From positions 1-54,690 of the forward strand of contig NZ_BMQV01000031.1 in NCBI RefSeq assembly GCF_014648295.1: a DNA stretch of 54,690 nt, given 5' to 3'. Position 1 is the stretch's first letter. Each line of letters starts with the position of its first letter. This DNA is from Shewanella saliphila. GTDB taxonomy: Bacteria; Pseudomonadota; Gammaproteobacteria; Enterobacterales; Shewanellaceae. The notes under the pieces are model-generated. The model did not search any database and had not been told where the DNA came from. It saw nothing but the letters and a program-made list of their open reading frames with translations. Position numbers and translations under genes: made by a program. Below, piece after piece: positions 1-9,077 of the stretch.

Positions 1-165
1 ATGATGCCCAAGAATGTATTCACGAATATCAAACCAGCCTTTAGCGCCTGCGATAACGGCACATAGCGAACCAAACAGTACCTCAAAAAGGCAATAGGTC
101 ACTTTAGCCCCTTGACGCTGGTCTGTAATTGTTTGGAAATTCTCTTTGAAGTGGTCAATATGCAT
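1..165 (-). CDS. ISAs1-family transposase, N-terminal part (runs off the window)
   Basis: The minus strand from the ATG at 165 reads 55 codons to the window edge without a stop. The peptide starts MHIDHFKENFQTITDQRQ and continues with a VLFGSLCAVIAGAKGWFDIREY stretch in two halves, the usual N-terminus of ISAs1-family (H-repeat-associated) transposases. The DDE catalytic part would lie outside the window, so intactness cannot be judged. The element ends near 262 and has landed inside the DUF4956-like gene to its right. Family recognition is from memory of the N-terminal pattern. Confidence 0.8.
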   Translation of the reverse strand, partial: MHIDHFKENFQTITDQRQGAKVTYCLFEVLFGSLCAVIAGAKGWFDIREYILGHH

Positions 166-262
166 GGTGTGCTCCCGAAAAAAGGGAGTATAAGATCATA
201 GCGAGATGTTAACGTCAAATAGTGCGTCGAATTGTTCGAAAAACGTTCACGATCTCGCCCTG
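166..262 (-). mobile_element. Terminal segment and probable inverted repeat of the ISAs1-like element
   Basis: This non-coding stretch links the transposase start (165) to the interrupted gene. On the minus strand the element probably begins with CAGGGCGAGATCGTGAACG near 262, which resembles ISAs1-family ends. The other end and the target duplication (8 bp or more in this family) lie outside the window, so the boundary is approximate. Confidence 0.5.
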
Positions 263-362
263 CATTTTTATGAGTACGGAAATAACAGCCGTAACACAAC
301 ATGACTATTGATATAAAATTTACTAAAAATAACACAATAAAGTCTGGGGTAATTTCGGTCAT
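263..362 (-). pseudogene. DUF4956-like membrane protein, 5' fragment cut by the IS
   Basis: From the ATG at 362 the minus strand encodes MTEITPDFIVLFLVNFISIV and then MLCYGCYFRTHKN, one hydrophobic segment followed by basic residues. This is the style of the first transmembrane helix of DUF4956 proteins, which commonly sit next to VTC-domain genes. The frame then enters IS-terminal sequence, so only about 33 codons remain here. Its start lies 1 base after the stop of the VTC gene, implying a translationally linked pair. The rest of the gene, if present, is beyond the window. Assignment uses a short peptide plus the neighbour. Confidence 0.5.
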
Positions 363-363
363 A

Positions 364-1161
364 TTAATGATTCCATAATGCAGTATGTTGGTTAGATTGA
401 TTTAATGAGGAAAGCTTCATGAGTATAGGTTTAAAGCGATTGTATTTAATCGCTTGCTGTCGCAATAGTACACAGCCAATACAATATTTACTGAACGGCG
501 TTGGCGTAAAATAATGTTGCGGTAATAATTGATAAAAAGGAGATCTTTTTGAATGTTTTTGTTGTTTTAATTCCACAATAAAAAAACCGTTTAAATCGAT
601 ACGTTCTTCTCCTGCCGATGATTGATACCAAAGGTTAAAATCAATCGTGAGGCGCTCAGGTAAAGCTTCATTTGCAAGTGCAATACGTTGATAGCCCCCT
701 TGTTGTGAAACCGACAGCTGAGTGAGGTCATAGCCTAAATGCTGCTGAATAAAAGAGTGGTTATTGTCATCTAAATGCACATTTTCATTACAACGAATAC
801 GACTTTTTATGGTGCGTTTGTGATTATTTTTAAATTTGACTTCGAGGTATTGTGTTTTTGTATCGAGGTAAGTGCGTTTACGCACTTTAAAGCGGTTTAA
901 TTTACCATTGTGATGGTCTTTATAAAAACTCATCTCTTGGGTATCAAAATATTGATTAAAATAATTTGATGTACGCTTGCCATTGATCTCTAAAACGCTG
1001 TAATGATGACGAGCGGCTTCGAGTAAATGAGGCAAAAATGCTAACGGTAAAATGAATTTAGAATCCACTCTATTTTGCAAGTTAGCATGTTGTAAGTCAT
1101 CTAAATTATGACTGTCAAATGTTGATAGTAACTGCTCAATGTGGGGTGATATTATATTCAT
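364..1161 (-). CDS. VTC-domain protein (polyphosphate polymerase-like)
   Basis: This 265-residue protein has the pattern of a VTC domain, the tunnel fold of yeast polyphosphate polymerase Vtc4: NRVDSKF near residue 30, YFDT near 70, then RFKVRKRTYLDT and YLEVKFK with KRTIKSR, which supply the basic and acidic residues lining a phosphate-binding tunnel. No signal peptide or membrane segment is seen, so it should be cytoplasmic. In bacteria such proteins usually pair with a DUF4956 membrane protein; here that partner follows directly but is broken by an IS, so the system may be inactive. Polyphosphate synthesis is inferred from the fold only; triphosphate hydrolysis is an alternative. Confidence 0.8.
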   Translation of the reverse strand: MNIISPHIEQLLSTFDSHNLDDLQHANLQNRVDSKFILPLAFLPHLLEAARHHYSVLEINGKRTSNYFNQYFDTQEMSFYKDHHNGKLNRFKVRKRTYLDTKTQYLEVKFKNNHKRTIKSRIRCNENVHLDDNNHSFIQQHLGYDLTQLSVSQQGGYQRIALANEALPERLTIDFNLWYQSSAGEERIDLNGFFIVELKQQKHSKRSPFYQLLPQHYFTPTPFSKYCIGCVLLRQQAIKYNRFKPILMKLSSLNQSNQHTALWNH

Positions 1162-1400
1162 TTAAGACACTTATTATTATCGGTATTGTGTTTGTTTTTT
1201 AATTTTTATCGTTGATTTAAATTAAAAAAGTGATTAAGTTTTAATAATCCACGTTTAAATGTGACCAATATTAAATCAATGTTAAGTGTACAAAGATATT
1301 GTGCAGAAAATATGATGTAAGTGTGGAGAAAAGCTGAAGATGTATGGCGCCATTCAATTGATTAGGTATTTTACTGTTATTATCTGTTGTTACATAGTTA

Positions 1401-1433
1401 AAGCCGTGAGTGACTCATCATCACTCACGGCTT
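1401..1433. terminator. Hairpin terminator between the VTC and NAD(P)HX dehydratase genes
   Basis: AAGCCGTGAGTGA and TCACTCACGGCTT form a perfect 13 bp stem around a 7-base loop. It lies just past the stop of the minus-strand dehydratase gene. The flanking T/A tracts are short, so strength is uncertain. The remainder of the 1162-1458 gap is AT-rich with nothing else recognisable. Confidence 0.65.
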
Positions 1434-1458
1434 ATTAATGGCAGGGGCTAAATAGTTA

Positions 1459-2496
1459 TTAATTTACGGGCGTAATAGCTGCAATTTGCTTAATGGCTTG
1501 TGGGATATATTCAAGTAAGTCACTGGCAAGCACCGAATATTCGCTTAAAGCTTGTGCGGCTAAATCACCACTTAAACCATGCAAATATACCCCAAGACAA
1601 GCTGCATTTAATGGGCTAAGGCCTTGAGCACAAAACCCGCCAATAATGCCCGTTAACACATCGCCGCTGCCTGCTTTCGCGAGAGCATTATTACCGGTGG
1701 GATTTATAAACGCGTATTCACCGTCGCTTATTACGGTGTTGTAACCTTTTAACAGTACAATGGTGTGTAATTGCTTTGCTGCCAGTGTTGCGTAGTGCAC
1801 GCGATCGGATTGGATTTCCTCTACGTCAATATTAAGTAAGCGTGCCAGCTCTTTAGGGTGTGGGGTAATAATACTGTTTTCAGGTAATTTAAACGGTGTT
1901 TGTGGGTTACGTTGTGAATGATGTAAAAAATGGCTGATAAAATTGAGCGCATCAGCGTCAAATACCATGCTTTGGCTGCGAGTTTGTAGAGCGTCAAGTA
2001 AGGCGAAGAAAAACCCATGATTACCCTCGGCAACTGCCATGCCGCTGGCTGGTGCAGTTGAGGCGTTAAACTCATCTTTACTTTGACCAATACTCAGGCC
2101 ACTGCCAACGGTGATTACTGAGGTTTTCTCTAGTAAATCGTGTAACTGCAGTACCGCTTTTTCATCAATAGATTCAGTGTCGATTGATTGTAATTCGATA
2201 GACACAGAATCAGTCATTTGCGGACTAAATTCGGCGTAAATAACGGGCCGAGTCGGTAATGGCCGCATGACTATGTTGGGCGTTAATGCGCTTACGCTTT
2301 GACAAACACCAGGACTACTGGCCAGTGTCACATAACCTGCGCCAGTTCTCAGTGCAGATAAACTCGATAAATACGCTGCGCCGCGATAATGCATTGAGCC
2401 TGCAATATTCAGTACATGGCCAAAGGTTGCTTTATGGCTATTATCAGGGCGCTCAGGTAACAGTGAGGTGATGTATTCTTTAGTGAGAGTTTGCAT
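1459..2496 (-). CDS. nnrD: ADP/ATP-dependent NAD(P)HX dehydratase (carbohydrate-kinase-type domain only)
   Basis: The protein (345 aa) matches the NnrD/CARKD family, which dehydrates damaged NADHX and NADPHX using ADP or ATP, in the cytoplasm. Visible signatures are GHVLNIAGS near residue 26, the RTGAGYVTL strand, ITPHPKELARLL near 210, and NALAKAGSGDVLTGIIGGF near 270 with the catalytic-type GSGD. Many bacterial proteins fuse an N-terminal epimerase (NnrE) domain; here the dehydratase domain stands alone and no epimerase gene lies nearby. A loop around residues 95-150 seems longer than usual. It ends in a clear hairpin and appears monocistronic. Confidence 0.85.
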   Translation of the reverse strand: MQTLTKEYITSLLPERPDNSHKATFGHVLNIAGSMHYRGAAYLSSLSALRTGAGYVTLASSPGVCQSVSALTPNIVMRPLPTRPVIYAEFSPQMTDSVSIELQSIDTESIDEKAVLQLHDLLEKTSVITVGSGLSIGQSKDEFNASTAPASGMAVAEGNHGFFFALLDALQTRSQSMVFDADALNFISHFLHHSQRNPQTPFKLPENSIITPHPKELARLLNIDVEEIQSDRVHYATLAAKQLHTIVLLKGYNTVISDGEYAFINPTGNNALAKAGSGDVLTGIIGGFCAQGLSPLNAACLGVYLHGLSGDLAAQALSEYSVLASDLLEYIPQAIKQIAAITPVN

Positions 2497-3165
2497 ATTT
2501 GCGCCCTAAAATGAATATCTGACATTAACCTTAACATAAGCGTGGTCATTTTTTGTGCGCTAACGCATAAAATGACAACAAGGTAAGCTGTTGTCATTTA
2601 TGCATATTAAGCTTTATCTAGGGTTAAGTGTATCGCGTTGATACACCGACTTACCCGCAACATACGTTTCAAAGATGTTACGGTCATCACCCAGCATGAT
2701 AAGCGCAAACAGTTTGTCTTCAATGCCACTTGAGTAGCTAAAACGCAGCTGTTGTAAATCGGTTGCGGCCCAGTCTAACACCACAAAATCGGCTTCTTTA
2801 CCGGGGATAAAGTTACCCACTTTGTCGTCGATGCTTAGTGATCTTGCTCCGCCTAAGGTGGCCATGTACAAACCTTTAAATGGCGACAGTTTTTTACCTT
2901 GTAACTGCATGACTTTGTAAGCTTCGTTTAAGGTTTGCAGCGGTGAAAAACTGGTGCCAGCACCCACATCGGTACCTAAACCAACACGTACCTTTTTACT
3001 GTCTGCGGTGGTTAAATCAAATAAGCCACTGCCTAAAAACAAGTTAGAGGTCGGGCAAAAAGCAATCACTGAATCAGTTTGTTGAAAGCTGTCCCATTCT
3101 TTGTCGGTTAAATGAATGGCATGGGCAAAAATGGATTTTTTACCAGTTAAGCCATAATGGTCATA

Positions 3166-3440
3166 TACCCAATCAACTTGAAGATACGTGTTTCAGAGCT
3201 TCATCGTGTTTTCAATACTAGGCGCGTTAATGCGGTAATGTAGGTACCTTATAAATTAACGTAACAACGTAGTGGAAGCACGGTGAAACTCCCAAAGGGC
3301 AAGTTTTACACGCGTTTATGCTGCGGCTTTTGTTAATTTAGTTGATTTTGGAAAGGGAATAACCATTACCAGCAATCAATGCCTTGTCTAAACGCGTGTA
3401 AATTCTTGCTGAAATCGAGCATCTTCAGGTTGTTTGGGTA
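3166..3440. mobile_element. MITE-like element, copy 1 (about 275 bp)
   Basis: The copy begins TACCCAATCAACTTGAAGAT and ends with the near-inverse of that sequence, giving ~20 bp imperfect terminal inverted repeats. Internally TTTTACACGCGTTTA and TAAACGCGTGTAAA form a second inverted pair, so the transcript can fold. It carries no convincing coding sequence. It interrupts guaD, and a second copy lies 439 bp to the right in the same orientation. Flanks suggest a TA-containing target, but the exact duplication is not clear. Confidence 0.8.
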
Positions 3441-3878
3441 TGCACATCAAAGTAGCCTTCACGTTCAGGAAATAATGATTTTACCCAGGCTATTTCGTCT
3501 TTGTTTTCAGATAAATGAGTATGCACATACACATCTGGGTATTGGGCTTTTAATTGACCCGCAAGTTGTAATTGTGCAGGCGTATTGCAAACGGCCTTTA
3601 TTGTGCCAATTTTCAATGAGGTTCTTTGAGTCCTGGTAGCTTGACTCTGGCGTGTCGAGTAACTCCGCTGGAGCATTGCGATCCATCATGACTTTACCAG
3701 CAATAAGGCGCATGTTTTTTGCTAATGCCGTTTCAAATAACGCATCAACAGACTGCGGATGAACCGTACCAAACACTAATGCTGAGGTGGTGCCATTTTT
3801 GAGTAATTGGTGGATAAAAAACTGCGAAATTTTACGCGCATGGTCAATGTCACTAAATTGCTCTTCAGTGGGAAAATA

Positions 3879-4140
3879 TACCCAATCAACTTGAAGATAC
3901 GTGTTTCAGAGCTTCACCGTGTTTTCAATACTAGGCGCGTTAATGCGGTAATGTAGGTACCTTATAAATTAGCGCAACAACGTAGTGGGAACACGGTGAA
4001 ACTCCCAAAGGGCAAGTTTTACACGCGTTTATGCTTCGTTATTGATTTTGGAAAGGGAACAACCATTCCCCGCAATCAATGCCTTGCCTAAACGCGTGTA
4101 AATTCTTGCTGAAATCGAGTATCTTCAGGTTGTTTGGGTA
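3879..4140. mobile_element. MITE-like element, copy 2 (about 262 bp)
   Basis: This copy is nearly identical to the one at 3166-3440, with the same ends and orientation. It differs by a few substitutions and a shorter central spacer between the inner inverted pair. It splits guaD after the WLNT codons near residue 121. No transposase is encoded, so movement would need a helper in trans. Confidence 0.8.
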
Positions 4141-4502
4141 TTGGTATTCAACCAGGTTAATAGCTGTTCGCCGTATGCGGCAATCATTTGAGTTTGAGCG
4201 TAATGGGTGTGAGTGTCGATAAACCCCGGAATAATTAATTTACCTCGTTTGTCGATAATCGATGAGTATTGCTGCGCTGTTTGAGCGTCAAACGCTGTTA
4301 ATGTTTTAATGTGACCATTTTCAATCACTAATAAGCCATCTTCAAGGTATTGGTAAGCATCAAAAATATTGTTTACTTGAGTAGGGTCTTGTAGGAAATG
4401 AAGAAAGCTTGAGCGAATGACGGTGGTATCAGCCATAGCAGATGATGATGATGATAAAAGTGCAGCACTCACATGCGCCGCAGAGGCGGTGTTTTTAGAC
4501 AT

Positions 4503-4846
4503 AAATACTCCATTTAATTGACAGATATAAATGGTTTTTGACTTGAGTATTCAAGCCCTTGTCAACAGAGTATTCCAACCGAAAACCATTAAAAGCATCC
4601 AGACTAAAGCCAGAACTGTGCCAAGCTGATATCAGGCAGTTTTAATGATTTTATAAGGCTAAACGTGGTTTGTATGTCGTTGTTTCTCACCAAATGAGGG
4701 ATGCTGTGCACCAAAGTGATTCAATAGTATAAAACCTTGGTATGTCATCAACATCGTTTATTACTGGTTAATTGGCACATATAAACACCTTAACCGGTTA
4801 ATGTCATCGCCATGCTAATGACGATGACATAGGATTATTTTGATCG
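4503..4846. other. Intergenic region upstream of guaD and downstream of the MFS gene
   Basis: No gene is seen. ATGTCATCG and CGATGACAT at 4801-4830 pair around a 12-base loop and could mark the 3' end of the MFS transcript, although no T tract follows on the minus strand. The part next to 4502 would carry the guaD promoter; no clear -35/-10 pair was picked out. Confidence 0.3.
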
Positions 4847-5998
4847 TTAAGCCGTTTGCGAATCGAGGTGAGAACCGCGTTGTTTAATTACCAATACTAT
4901 CGCGACTAGGGCGGCTAATATCATGCTGGTATAAAAACTCGCTGCGACTCCACCAGGAATAAACTCAACAAAAGAGGTAATAAACTGCCCGCCAAACACG
5001 GCCATGGTAAAATAAGATAAATTTTTACCTCTAACATTGGCCGCACTTTTCTCTACTGTCATATGGTTAAGTAAAGGAATGCTAAAACCAAAGCCTACTC
5101 CCGCAAACACTGAACCAACCATTAACAATGGCAAGCCATTGGTGTTGGCAAAAACAATATGAGCTAGGGCGTAAGCTGCAAATGCAACCGCGAGTAAATA
5201 CGTTGTACTCATGTATTTGACCACTTTTGGTATAAAATGCGCTGCAACAACGGCAACCAATGAGATAAACGCTAATACATTGCCCACTATTGCCTCGTTA
5301 AAGCCTTGTTGTGCCATGCTATTTGGCAATTGAACAATGGCGGTAAAAAACACCACCATTGCCAATGTGGCAAATAGATACACTTGCTTAAGTGACAAGC
5401 CTTGTTGAGCCTGCGGAGCATTACCTTGTGTTTCATCGCTGAGAGAGGGGGATTTACGTGGCACAAACAGCAACAGCATCAGCAAAAATAACCAAGCAAC
5501 TAAGTATAAACTTAACGGATAAGCCCAATATAAGCTGGCAAGTTTGCCGCCCATAAATAAAAATAATACTCCGCCAAGTTCAATCGCCATGCCTTGTTTG
5601 GCAATCATGCTCAGGCGTTCATTACCCACATACCACTGCGAAATCAATACCGTACTGCTTGCCATCACCACGGCCGTAATGCCGCCTAATAAAATACGGT
5701 TAGACAAGACAAACCAGGGGCCTTGTAGCCAATATACGGCAAATCCTAAGGCGCCATACAGTATCAAACCGATGATAAGTGAGCGATAAGCGCCAAATTT
5801 ATCAATTGATTTACCTGCGAGTGGGGCAAATATTACCGCGCCTAATGCCGGAAATGTCACCAACCATACCGCATATTCATTGATGCCCAAGGCATTGGAT
5901 ATACTGATTAACCCGGGCGCAACAAGGGCACCAACCATAATGGTGAGGCTAGCGATACACAATAGCGTATAACTGCCCAATTTAGATAAATGAGTCAT
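4847..5998 (-). CDS. Major facilitator superfamily transporter
   Basis: The ATG at 5998, behind AGG on the minus strand, gives 383 residues; an upstream TTG at 6037 lacks a good ribosome site. The protein is almost wholly hydrophobic with about twelve membrane segments. It shows the MFS loop-2 style motif GKSIDKFGAYRSLIIG near residue 60 and a central hydrophilic loop (RKSPSLSDETQGNAPQAQQG) that splits two six-helix halves. Substrate is unknown; an efflux role is typical of this size class but not shown. It is alone in its transcription unit. Confidence 0.8.
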   Translation of the reverse strand: MTHLSKLGSYTLLCIASLTIMVGALVAPGLISISNALGINEYAVWLVTFPALGAVIFAPLAGKSIDKFGAYRSLIIGLILYGALGFAVYWLQGPWFVLSNRILLGGITAVVMASSTVLISQWYVGNERLSMIAKQGMAIELGGVLFLFMGGKLASLYWAYPLSLYLVAWLFLLMLLLFVPRKSPSLSDETQGNAPQAQQGLSLKQVYLFATLAMVVFFTAIVQLPNSMAQQGFNEAIVGNVLAFISLVAVVAAHFIPKVVKYMSTTYLLAVAFAAYALAHIVFANTNGLPLLMVGSVFAGVGFGFSIPLLNHMTVEKSAANVRGKNLSYFTMAVFGGQFITSFVEFIPGGVAASFYTSMILAALVAIVLVIKQRGSHLDSQTA

Positions 5999-6031
5999 GG
6001 GTATTACCTGTGAAATAGTCAACAATGGACA

Positions 6032-6061
6032 ATTCAATCAATGGTCCATTCAATCAATGGT
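6032..6061. promoter_or_regulatory. Direct repeat upstream of the MFS gene, possible operator
   Basis: ATTCAATCAATGGT occurs twice (starts 6032 and 6048), and the region also holds TGGAC and GTCCA as an inverted pair. It lies 34-63 bases upstream of the MFS start codon, where a regulator could bind. No cognate regulator gene is adjacent. Confidence 0.35.
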
Positions 6062-6122
6062 TAGATAGAAACGACCTTGCGAATGTGTGTCTTGTGCCAG
6101 GTCGTTTGATTAAGACAGGACG

Positions 6123-6773
6123 TTAAGTTAATGCTTTTAGTGCGTCGATAATGTCGTCTGGCTCTGAGCGGGTACGGTAATCTACATCAACAAAACGCCA
6201 AGCAATCTTGCCCGCACGGTCAATCACAAATGTTGCCGGGATAGGTAATATTGCGCCGTTGCCATTGTTAATAGCGTCTAAATCGAGGTTACGATCCACG
6301 CGCATATGCTCACTCAGAAACGCCGGGACTTGCCACGCTACGCCAAATTGCGCCGCGATTTTTGCGTCTTGATCTGACAACACTTCAAAATCCATATTGC
6401 TGATTTCATCTTGGGTCATTGACCCGTCTGGAATTTGAGGACTAATTGCAACAAGCTGTGCACCTAGGGCGTTAATATCACTTAAACGTGCTTGCAATGC
6501 GCGCAGTTGTAAATTGCAATAAGGGCACCAATTGCCTCGGTAAAATGTCACCACAACCGGGCCTTTTTGCAATAAATTGGCCAGTGAAACGGCTTGGCCA
6601 TTTGCATTGGGAAGTGAAAACGTAGGTGCGTTTTGCCCAAGTGTTAAGGCGTCGTTACCTTGTTGAAACGATTTTGACTGGGCTATTATCTCGTCAACCT
6701 TTTGCATAAAGGCAGGGTTCTTTTGTCTTCCTTCTGCGACTTTTGCTTCTGTTTGCTGTTGTAAGCTTTGCAT
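6123..6773 (-). CDS. Peroxiredoxin-like AhpC/TSA family protein
   Basis: This 216-residue thioredoxin-fold protein has a helical N-terminus (1-45) followed by a peroxiredoxin domain starting LGQNAPTFSLPNANGQ. The active segment FYRGNWCPYCNLQL near residue 78-90 has Cys83 and Cys86, a CxxC arrangement unlike the PxxxTxxC of classic peroxiredoxins, as in the redoxin-type subgroup often labelled alkyl hydroperoxide reductase/TSA. Peroxide reduction is the probable role, but reductant and substrate are unknown. It is divergent from a LysR gene starting at 6904, which may regulate it. Confidence 0.8.
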   Translation of the reverse strand: MQSLQQQTEAKVAEGRQKNPAFMQKVDEIIAQSKSFQQGNDALTLGQNAPTFSLPNANGQAVSLANLLQKGPVVVTFYRGNWCPYCNLQLRALQARLSDINALGAQLVAISPQIPDGSMTQDEISNMDFEVLSDQDAKIAAQFGVAWQVPAFLSEHMRVDRNLDLDAINNGNGAILPIPATFVIDRAGKIAWRFVDVDYRTRSEPDDIIDALKALT

Positions 6774-6903
6774 CGTGTTTTCCTATCGCTTAAGGCTATA
6801 TTACAGCCTGTAATCTTATTGGTTGTAGAATAAACACAAACAAGCCATAACAAAAATGTTATTATTTGATGGAATCTATAGCAAAAACGCATAGGGGTGT
6901 GGT

Positions 6904-7812
6904 GTGGATATTAAATTGCTTAATAGTTTTATCAGTGTGGCAGCACATCAAAGCTTTTCTGGCGCGGCGCGCGAGCTAAATACCGTGCAACCCGCCATTA
7001 GTCGGCATATTGCGATGCTGGAAGATGAGCTTGGCGTTTTATTGTTTATTCGTAACTCACGTGAAGTGATGATCACGACAGCAGGTGAGCAATTACTGCA
7101 TGATGCCAAACAGATTATAGCTTTGGCAGAAAAAGCAAAAAGCCAAGTAAAGCGAGCAGAGCAAGGACAAGTGGGCGAGTTAAAAATTGCCTATTTAAGT
7201 TCTGCCTGCTTAAGTTTTATGGCCGACCTAATTCGCAGTTACTCGCAGTTATACCCAGATGTGCATGTCAGCTTATTTGAGATGACCGCGACAGAACAAA
7301 TAGAAGCATTTAAGCAAAATAGTATTGATGTGGGTTTTTCTCGGCCATTACCCACAGGTATTCAAGATGAATTTAGCAGTAAAGATATCTATATCGACAA
7401 GCTTGTGGCCGTTGTGGGAGCACACCACCCTTTAGCACAATACACTCAAATCGCATTGAGCCAGTTACAGCAACAAAAATTAATCATATTCCATCGAGAT
7501 GAAGCAGTCGGCTTGTTTGATGACACTATCATGATGTGTAAACAAGCAGGGTTTTCAGCCAATATCGTGAGTCAGCCTCGGCATATGCAAACCTTATTAA
7601 CCGAGGTGGCCGCAGGCATAGGCGTCGCCATTGCGCCGTATTGTATTAGTAAATTATACAGTCAAGGCTGCCACTTTTTAACACTTACTGATGCGCATAA
7701 ATCCATTGCGACGCAGTTGCATGTCAAGTCAACTAATCACAGCGCCACGGTCGATGCCTTTGTGGCGCTAGTCATTGCTAATCAACCAAGCATTGCAAAA
7801 AGTATGGCCTAA
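6904..7812 (+). CDS. LysR-family transcriptional regulator
   Basis: The protein (302 aa, GTG start) has the LysR winged-helix N-terminus, LLNSFISVAAHQSFSGAAREL then VQPAISRHIAMLEDELG, followed by a substrate-binding domain (from about residue 90). It lies divergently from the peroxiredoxin-like gene with about 130 bp between them, the usual arrangement for a LysR protein and its target. The effector cannot be read from sequence. Confidence 0.85.
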   Translation: MDIKLLNSFISVAAHQSFSGAARELNTVQPAISRHIAMLEDELGVLLFIRNSREVMITTAGEQLLHDAKQIIALAEKAKSQVKRAEQGQVGELKIAYLSSACLSFMADLIRSYSQLYPDVHVSLFEMTATEQIEAFKQNSIDVGFSRPLPTGIQDEFSSKDIYIDKLVAVVGAHHPLAQYTQIALSQLQQQKLIIFHRDEAVGLFDDTIMMCKQAGFSANIVSQPRHMQTLLTEVAAGIGVAIAPYCISKLYSQGCHFLTLTDAHKSIATQLHVKSTNHSATVDAFVALVIANQPSIAKSMA

Positions 7813-7862
7813 TAAAAACTGTGGTGATGTTGCTGTAAGCTACTTATGCCCTAAAATAGCCT

Positions 7863-7884
7863 TATGCCGATAGTTATCGGCATA
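7863..7884. other. Perfect 10 bp inverted repeat between the LysR and acyltransferase genes
   Basis: TATGCCGATA and TATCGGCATA are separated by two bases. No T tract follows, so an operator for the downstream acyltransferase gene is as likely as a weak terminator of the LysR gene. Confidence 0.4.
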
Positions 7885-7931
7885 CTATCACGGCAATAAT
7901 TACACGAATAAGCCAGAGGAAGGCATTGATT

Positions 7932-9056
7932 ATGGACAAGGCTTTACCCCAAAGTAGACGTTATTCTGAGCTTGATTGGTTACGGGTGATATTAATTTTT
8001 GCTGTTTTTTGGCATCATGTCTTTATGCCATTCAATGGTGATGGCTGGCATGTTATGAATAATGAGTCCAGCAAAGTGCTTGACGATATTATGGTTTACT
8101 TTGAACAGCTTAGACTGCAAACGTTATTTTTTATTGCAGGGGCTGGTAGTTTATTGTTACTGCAAAAAATGTCGGCAAAGTCGTTTATGATCAGTAAATT
8201 TCATCGGTTATTTATACCATTACTGGTGGGGATGATATTGATTGTACCGCCGCAAAACTATGTCGAAAATATCGCCGATTATGACTCATTGTTATCGGCT
8301 TATGGCCAACTTATGTGGTCGTTTGATAACAATCATTTATGGTTTATCGAGTTTCTGTTGATTTTTATGTTACTGGCTATACCGTTTAAACGCTTTTTAG
8401 ATGGCGCAACGGGGACTGTGTGGCTTAAGTGGCTTGAACGTCTGAGTCAGTCGCCATATGGGTTACTGTCGTTAGGGCTGGTGTTAGTCATAGTGAGAGG
8501 GGGGGCAAAATACCAGATTCCTGATGACAGCCATTATATTGAAAACCTGTCATTGAGTTTGTTTTATCTGTTTTTCTTTTTAGCAGGCATGAGTTTTATA
8601 TACAGCGGGCAGATTTGGCAAACATTGGCTTTGCATCGTCGCACCTATTTAATCAGTCTACTCATTAGCTCGTTACTCTTTTATGCATATTACTATTCGC
8701 CAGACTTAAGCCCGTATTTGTCATTAACGGCTCGGTGGCAAATTTGGTGGTGGGTGTGCACCATGGTGTCGTGGTCGGGGTTATTAACCATGGTAGGGTT
8801 TGCCAGTGCGTACATTAACAGAACACCAACCTGGCTACAGCAAACCAATGAGCTCATTTACCCATTTTATATTTTGCATCAAACCGTCATTGTGATGTTG
8901 GCGTTTTATATCGTGCAGTGGCAAGCGGGAATAATGGTTAAATCGCTCAGTTTACTTGTTAGCGCCTTTATTATTTGTGCAGCGCTGTGTTATTGGGTCA
9001 TAAAACCTTTTAACCTGATGCGCTATTTATTTGGCCTAAAAAAGGTCAGTCGTTGA
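7932..9056 (+). CDS. Acyltransferase family 3 membrane protein
   Basis: The ATG at 7932 has AGAGGAAGG eight bases upstream, better than the TTG at 7926, giving 374 residues. It shows the acyltransferase-3 pattern: YSELDWLRVILIFAVFWHHVF at the N-terminus with a candidate catalytic His in helix 1, then about ten hydrophobic segments, NHLWFIEFLL near 138, and FYILHQTVIV near 318. Such proteins O-acylate or O-succinylate sugars of glucans, lipopolysaccharide or secondary products at the inner membrane. No glycan genes lie nearby, so the acceptor is unknown. Confidence 0.8.
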   Translation: MDKALPQSRRYSELDWLRVILIFAVFWHHVFMPFNGDGWHVMNNESSKVLDDIMVYFEQLRLQTLFFIAGAGSLLLLQKMSAKSFMISKFHRLFIPLLVGMILIVPPQNYVENIADYDSLLSAYGQLMWSFDNNHLWFIEFLLIFMLLAIPFKRFLDGATGTVWLKWLERLSQSPYGLLSLGLVLVIVRGGAKYQIPDDSHYIENLSLSLFYLFFFLAGMSFIYSGQIWQTLALHRRTYLISLLISSLLFYAYYYSPDLSPYLSLTARWQIWWWVCTMVSWSGLLTMVGFASAYINRTPTWLQQTNELIYPFYILHQTVIVMLAFYIVQWQAGIMVKSLSLLVSAFIICAALCYWVIKPFNLMRYLFGLKKVSR

Positions 9057-9077
9057 GTCTTTTTACTCAATAAAATC

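Larger units (their letters stand above)
2614..4502 (-). pseudogene. guaD: Guanine deaminase, broken by two MITE-like insertions and an internal deletion
   Basis: Three collinear pieces of a guanine deaminase (guanine to xanthine, amidohydrolase family, zinc enzyme) are readable. The N-terminal piece (4502 to about 4141) has FIDTHTHYAQ with the metal-binding HxH. The middle piece (about 3878 to 3441) has ALVFGTVHPQSV and VHTHLSENKDEIAWVKSLFP. The C-terminal piece (about 3165 to 2614) has IAFCPTSNLFLGSG and GLGTDVGAGTS. Two copies of the same ~270 bp repeat separate them. In the middle piece the frame also shifts between LIENWHNKGRLQYA and NTPAQLQLAG, where about nine residues usually present are missing. 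The gene cannot make a full enzyme. Confidence 0.9.

Noticed and set aside
3379..3639. Plus-strand open frame across the MITE-like copy 1 and guaD
   Set aside because: It is the antisense of the guaD fragment and the repeat; no independent support.
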